Assembly: GCF_001039355.2 (NCBI RefSeq)
Contig: NW_019774014.1
Span: 159,671-223,670, forward strand
DNA from: Lingula anatina
Taxonomy: Eukaryota; Brachiopoda; Lingulata; Lingulida; Lingulidae
Length of the DNA stretch: 64,000 nucleotides
Direction of reading: 5' to 3'
Of the stretch, positions 59,258 through 64,000 are shown in pieces. Numbering within the stretch: position 1 is the stretch's first letter; every line of letters starts with the position of its first letter. A program made the translations under genes and the position numbers. The notes under the pieces are model-generated. The model had not been told where the DNA came from, searched no databases, and saw only the letters and a program-made list of their open reading frames with translations.

Positions 59258-62200
59258 TTACTTTTTCTCTTTCAACAATTCTGTAGCTAATTCTGTTAAA
59301 ACAGTCCAGGCAAACTGCACGTCTTTGGACTCTGCATATGGTGCACACACTGCAAAACGCAGGAAGTATGTATTCCCTATTTTAGATGGAACCAGGTGAA
59401 TCCTGCCATCCTGGTTTATTCTTTGAAGCAGCTGTTCATTAATGTCATTGGCTCCCTGAAAAGTATTCATTAAAATGTTTAAATTACTACTTTGTTTACA
59501 GTACTTGACTAAAGTAAACTTTATAATCTGTTTCTAAGTAAGAAAAATACTAGATACTCACAACTGAACAACCAGCTAGTTCTGTCAGTGAATAAAGATG
59601 AATGTTGAGAAGAAATTTATGTTTTTTTCCCTATTAAATATTATTTTTGTTTCAAAATTGCTCCAGAATAAATGTTAAGTTATTTTTAAAAATGAATGAA
59701 TACAGTCTTAAACCCATTTGAATAACTCACCTTCAGTCTAAAGCACACCAACCCCAGGACAACTTCAGCAACAATCTCAAACCTCTCATCTGCCAAGACC
59801 AGTGCCTCAAATTCATGTGCCAGTTTTACATGCTAAAATAAAAACCTTGTAAAATTAAGATATAATCTTCTTACTAACCAACAATAAAATTTCTACCACA
59901 TGCCTTTTACAACATAATCATCATGATTATCTCAGTATATGGGTACTATATGGGTACCTCAAGTATGGTTGGTAAAATAATTTGTTGTGACGTGACAGAG
60001 AACATAGTCAACCTTCATGTTAACATAGAGAAAAATAGTGACACAAATTTTTGTTTCGTATCCCTATACCTGTCTGATATACTCCTGCAGTCCCTTGATC
60101 CCATGTAGTCGGAGGACAAACCACAGTTTCAGAGAACGGAATCTTCTTCCTAGTGGAATCTGCCAGTGCTGAGAAACAAACATGACAATTAAGGTATTCA
60201 TCTTTATGCATGGTGTGCCAGCAGTTTTATAATTTTGGAATGATACTTTTATAGTAACATTTATTAAAAAAATTTTAAGGTATCCCATAGAAGATTTCTG
60301 AACTATAATTCTACTTTTCGGTGAGTTAAAGGCAAAATAAATCATTGCTCATAAAATTCCTGCTCTTGGATTTAGTATTCCCTGCCATTTCTAATCATAT
60401 AACTTAGCTCTAAACAATATGATAGCATGGTTTATTTAGATCACCATAGTATTCCTGACATTTCAGAATGGAGGCTACTTTTATTTGTGAGTTTTTTAAG
60501 GTCTGAATTGGAAAAGAAGTGCAGCTTTATAGGTTATTTTGACTTACAGATATGACTAACTATCAACATGTAATGATCTTTTCTGGGGCCAGCATATTGC
60601 ACATATTTTTCTATTGAAAATCAATCATGTGGCTATCACTGTTAAATTGGAAAAGATGCACGTGTGTGTGTGTGTAACCAAAATAAAGTGCATAAGAGAA
60701 GAAATCTAAGTTACCCCATTCTATTACATTACTAAAAAGTTGGGCAAAATATTTTGGCTCACCCTGTAGTCTGGTACCTTTCCCTGGTTGTCATGTTTTA
60801 GATATAGAGGATCCACATTGAATGCATCAACCAGCTTGCTGCTATCTTTTATCCTAAATAAACAATATGGACCAGTATAGTATTATAGAAACAATTTGCC
60901 ACTGGCCTACTGCAAATCCATAAATCTAGATGTGCCTCAATGACTAGGATGTTTGTAAAGGTGAAAATTGTACTGGTACTTTCTATCAAACTGACAGGTT
61001 GTGTAATATCTACTTTTTTCTTCATACATAACTGCATTATTTTATGCATTTTTTATGTGGCTTTGGATAAAACAGTAAGCTATGAAACCCAGGGTTCCCT
61101 TCCTACCCACATACTTACCACATTGTATATATATAACAATGAGCTGTGAAACCCAGGGTACCCTTCCTACCCACGTACTTACCACATTGTATATATATAA
61201 CAATGAGCTGTGAAACCCAGGGTACCCTTCCTACCCACGTACTTACCACATTGTATATATATATAACAATGAGCTGTGAAACCCAGGGTACCCTTCCTAC
61301 CCACGTACTGACGAAACTGTGTATAACAGTGAGCTGTGAAACCCAGGGTACCCTCTTTACCCACGTACTTACCACATTGTATATAACAGTGAGCTGTGAA
61401 ACCCAGGGTACCCTCCCTACCCACATACTTAACACACTGTGTATAACAGTGAGCTGTGAAACCCAGGGTACCCTCCCTACCCACGTACTTACCATACTAT
61501 ATATAACAGTGAGATGTGAAACCCAGGGTACCCTCCCTACCCACATACTTACCACACTGTATATAACAGTGAGCTGTGAAACCCAGGGTACCCTCCCTAC
61601 CCATGCACTTACCACATTGCTGAGCAGTCAAAGGTCACCCGCAGCCATTTGTGAGGATTGAAGTTAAATGAATCTGCAAACTGAAACAAACAGGGTATTC
61701 TTTGTAATACTTTATCATTCCTGGTATAAAAATATAATTTTCATAAAAATGAATTTAATTCCAGAACTCCTTACTGGCTGTTTCTTGTTTTAAAATTCAA
61801 TATTCTGTTTAACATAATTTTACCTAAAACATATTTGCCAAAAGACTGCTTTCTAAGGGTTCCAACAATATAATATAATATAATATAATATAATATAATA
61901 TAATATAATATAATATAATATAATATAATATAATGCTTGAGGACACTGGCTTAGAGAACATAACTCAGCTTGCCAGTCTCATGGAATACAGCAGAGTCTG
62001 GAAATCTATTTGTGGTGTTGCTAATTCATGATGTAGATGGTCGACTGCAGTTGACATCATTGACTGATTGATAATAACGAGCTCACCTGCACTCCACTGA
62101 GAAGATATCGAAATTCAGGACAAATGAAGGCACTGCCAGCATACGCAGCATCAATGTGGAGCCAAATCTTCTCTAAGTTACACACTGCCCCCAGCTCCTC

Positions 62201-63451
62201 GATGTTGTCAAAGGCACAAGAGGGTGTGGTCCCCAAAGTGCCACACACCTGAAAATGTACAATGTTGGAGACACTATTCTTTTGCATTATCAGTGAAAAA
62301 ATAACCATATATTTTAATTGCACCCTTAATTAGGGAATACCTGCAATAGAGTTTAAAGAAGTTGATGTAATTATTAGTAGAGGCTTTCACTTTACCTCAT
62401 CATTTCTCATTTCTTGATCTGAGAATATGAAATTGATTAAATTTCATATCCAGACTAAGAGTACAATTTAATTATATTGCTGAACTTACAAAGAAAGGTA
62501 TCAAGCCCTTTTCCTTATCTTTTTGTACAGCCTGGGCTAACGTCTCTCCTCGCAATGACTGCTTCTTGTCTGAGGAAAGTTTGACTATTTTTACTGCACC
62601 CAACAAACCAGCACGCTCCACTGAAGAATGGGCCTGCAAAGATTACAATATATACATCATTTTCTATTTAGTCAAACTATTTCTTTTCTCTTTTTATTCA
62701 TAGATACTTGTACAGATGATTTACTTTTGTAAATTTTGTAAAATTAAGATCTACTAATAATAAAGTAATGCAAAAATAGGAGAATAAGTGAAAAATAAAA
62801 TAATTGTCACTTAATGCAGTTTGCAAAACGAAAATCTGTCTGAAATATATGAAAAGAAACATGGATGGACTAATGTACAAACAGATAAAATGACTTCACA
62901 GGAGTGAAACCGTAGCAACAGATAAAGAGAGAGGTAAAAATACTGTGAAATAAACCAAAACCTTTGAAATCAATATATAAACATGACATCAGTTCACCTG
63001 ATCAGAGCAGTACCCCACCATTCTGGCCATGATGTCTGCTTCTGTCAGTGCTGGGTTGGCTTCCTTCTCTCTGTGGATGGTTTGATTCCTGGCAGCTAAC
63101 AGGGCAACCAGAGTGGCTTCACTAGCAGTACCCTGAGGGTGGGGCATCAGAAAAATTATATAAATACAGAGAAAATAAATTTTAGATTTACCATAAAAAT
63201 TTCTATTCTCAATTATATAAAGTTAAGTAAATATGATTCAATAAAAGAAACTTTATTCAAAGTTCAGAGACCTGCAGGTTAGTCTTACAGATAAAGCTTG
63301 GACCGAGTAAAAAAAGTGATATAATTCATACCTGGATGACCCCACCCCCTTTCCCTCCAGAACAGAAGAGGAACTCCTGAGGCAAGTCCAACATCTTCCC
63401 CAGCCAGTCCATCATCACCATCTCCAGCTCTGTACAGGCAGGACTTGATGC
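59258..63451 (-). CDS. DDC: Aromatic-L-amino-acid decarboxylase (DDC-like), partial, 5' exons outside the window
   Basis: Nine minus-strand exons: 63332-63451, 62998-63132, 62490-62633, 62087-62248, 61613-61680, 60763-60853, 60070-60168, 59731-59832 and 59258-59455, all joined in frame to a stop at 59258. They cover the equivalent of human DDC from the [20 protein letters not shown] block to the end. Key sites are present: [11 protein letters not shown] (cofactor-stacking His), [18 protein letters not shown] (the Asp that pairs with the PLP nitrogen) and [11 protein letters not shown] (Schiff-base Lys). [14 protein letters not shown] and [18 protein letters not shown] follow. This PLP enzyme decarboxylates L-DOPA and 5-HTP to dopamine and serotonin. 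NFNPHKW, rather than the TFNPSKW of histidine decarboxylase, supports DDC. About 100 N-terminal residues are missing. The intron after the PLP-lysine exon starts with a donor-based minisatellite. Confidence 0.93.
61071..61613 (-). repeat. 60-65-bp minisatellite built on a DDC exon donor, 9 copies
   Basis: Nine copies (GAAACCCAGGG core at 61084, 61147, 61211, 61276, 61336, 61396, 61456, 61516 and 61576). The unit starts at the genuine donor of exon 61613-61680: read on the minus strand, each copy has CAATGTG then GTAAGT, mimicking the exon end GCAATGTG and its donor. Seven of nine donors are intact; the copies near 61308 and 61428 have lost it. Because several units are 60 bp, long open frames appear on both strands; these are repeat artefacts. 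Confidence 0.93.
61867..61934. repeat. (TAATA)n pentanucleotide microsatellite
   Basis: About 13 uninterrupted copies of ATAAT/TAATA within the DDC intron between exons 61613-61680 and 62087-62248. Confidence 0.95.
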
Positions 63452-64000
63452 CTGCAACAACATTGACACTACTGTACTCAAAATTTTATTTTTGAAAGAA
63501 AGTTGAATTTGGTATTGATCCGGAGAATATCTGTGCTTATTGGCTATTTTATGCAGCTAAATAAAAATCCTACAAAATGCTGCATTTTTTGTTGTTGTTC
63601 CAAAAAGATCATGTTCTGATTGACTGTCTTTTGACATTATAATCAATATTAGTGCAACATTTACTCCACACCTTATAAAGGTAAACACTACATACAACAA
63701 ATCTGATTCCGTTTCACTAAATAATATCTTATTAATAATAAGGAAAGCCACAAGCTGAATCTACAGCACAAGACTCTTTTTTCCAGAGTTGTCAGACAAT
63801 GATGGCTTTCACCACCTTCATACCAGTACAGATAGCATACATTTCTGTTACTGTTATTAACAGTAAAGACAATCCTGATTATAGATGTAATTAAGTTCAA
63901 AACTGACAGTGAAACTTGGTATGCTGTGGTGGTACGTACACCCACTCCCATTACGGATCAATATTCTGGGTTAAAATGTTTCTGCTGTCCCAACTATGTA
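63452..64000 (-). other. DDC intron; no further exon seen
   Basis: I searched the minus strand for the preceding DDC exon (the HPYFHAYFP-like and IGFSW region) and did not find it. This stretch is therefore taken as intron, and the 5' end of the gene lies beyond the right edge. Confidence 0.5.

Noticed and set aside
61115-61661. Long open frames on both strands (166-171 codons) with repeated GTLPTHVLT- or GRVPWVSQL-like blocks
   Set aside because: They are created by 60-bp multiples in the DDC donor minisatellite; both strands are open at once and the copies include splice-donor sequence.

Overview
The window is nuclear DNA from an invertebrate animal. It is AT-rich, has small exons with GT-AG introns of roughly 0.1-2 kb, and is rich in microsatellites. 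The proteins resemble animal orthologues along their full length. The base composition and the very heterozygous look fit a marine lophotrochozoan such as a mollusc, but this is a guess from style, not a species call.

The window is not a single clean haplotype. Single Ns at 17967, 26533 and 39532 each sit where a contig ends and the next one re-starts with sequence already seen. The overlaps are 16653-17966 with 17968-19277, 18833-26532 with 26534-33686, and 34200-39531 with 39533-44691. The simplest reading is that overlapping allelic contigs were placed end to end without merging. The true locus is then about 50 kb, and VAMP7, POLR1D and ATP6V1G, which appear twice, are single genes shown as two alleles.

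Collapsed gene order: RAB30 (+, first exon missing), RWDD2-like (-), RFC3 (+), an alpha-1,3-fucosyltransferase-like gene (-), an unrecognised exon-like ORF (-), VAMP7 (-), POLR1D (+), ATP6V1G (-), RO60 (+), CACYBP (-), SURF6 (+), and a DDC-like aromatic amino acid decarboxylase (-, 5' end outside the window). Strands alternate almost perfectly. This gives four head-to-head pairs (RWDD2/RFC3, VAMP7/POLR1D, ATP6V1G/RO60, CACYBP/SURF6) that probably share bidirectional promoters, and convergent 3' ends between the pairs. Most genes are housekeeping: DNA replication clamp loading, RNA polymerase I/III, ribosome biogenesis, small-RNA binding, V-ATPase, and vesicle or Golgi traffic. DDC and the fucosyltransferase are more specialised. 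They do not form one pathway.

The most unusual feature is a set of tandem repeats built on splice sites. Three minisatellites each begin at a real exon 3' end and repeat the exon end plus its GTAAGT 5' splice site: VAMP7 exon 4 (41-bp unit, 31 copies on one allele and 15 on the other), VAMP7 exon 6 (69-bp unit, 4 versus 5 copies, covering nearly the whole exon and altering the SNARE zero-layer arginine), and the DDC PLP-lysine exon (about 60-bp unit, 9 copies). RFC3 exon 5 has a two-copy version, and one ATP6V1G allele has a 30-bp duplication of a 3' splice site. I know of no name for this recurrent pattern; the closest known idea is intron gain by tandem duplication of splice-site-containing segments.
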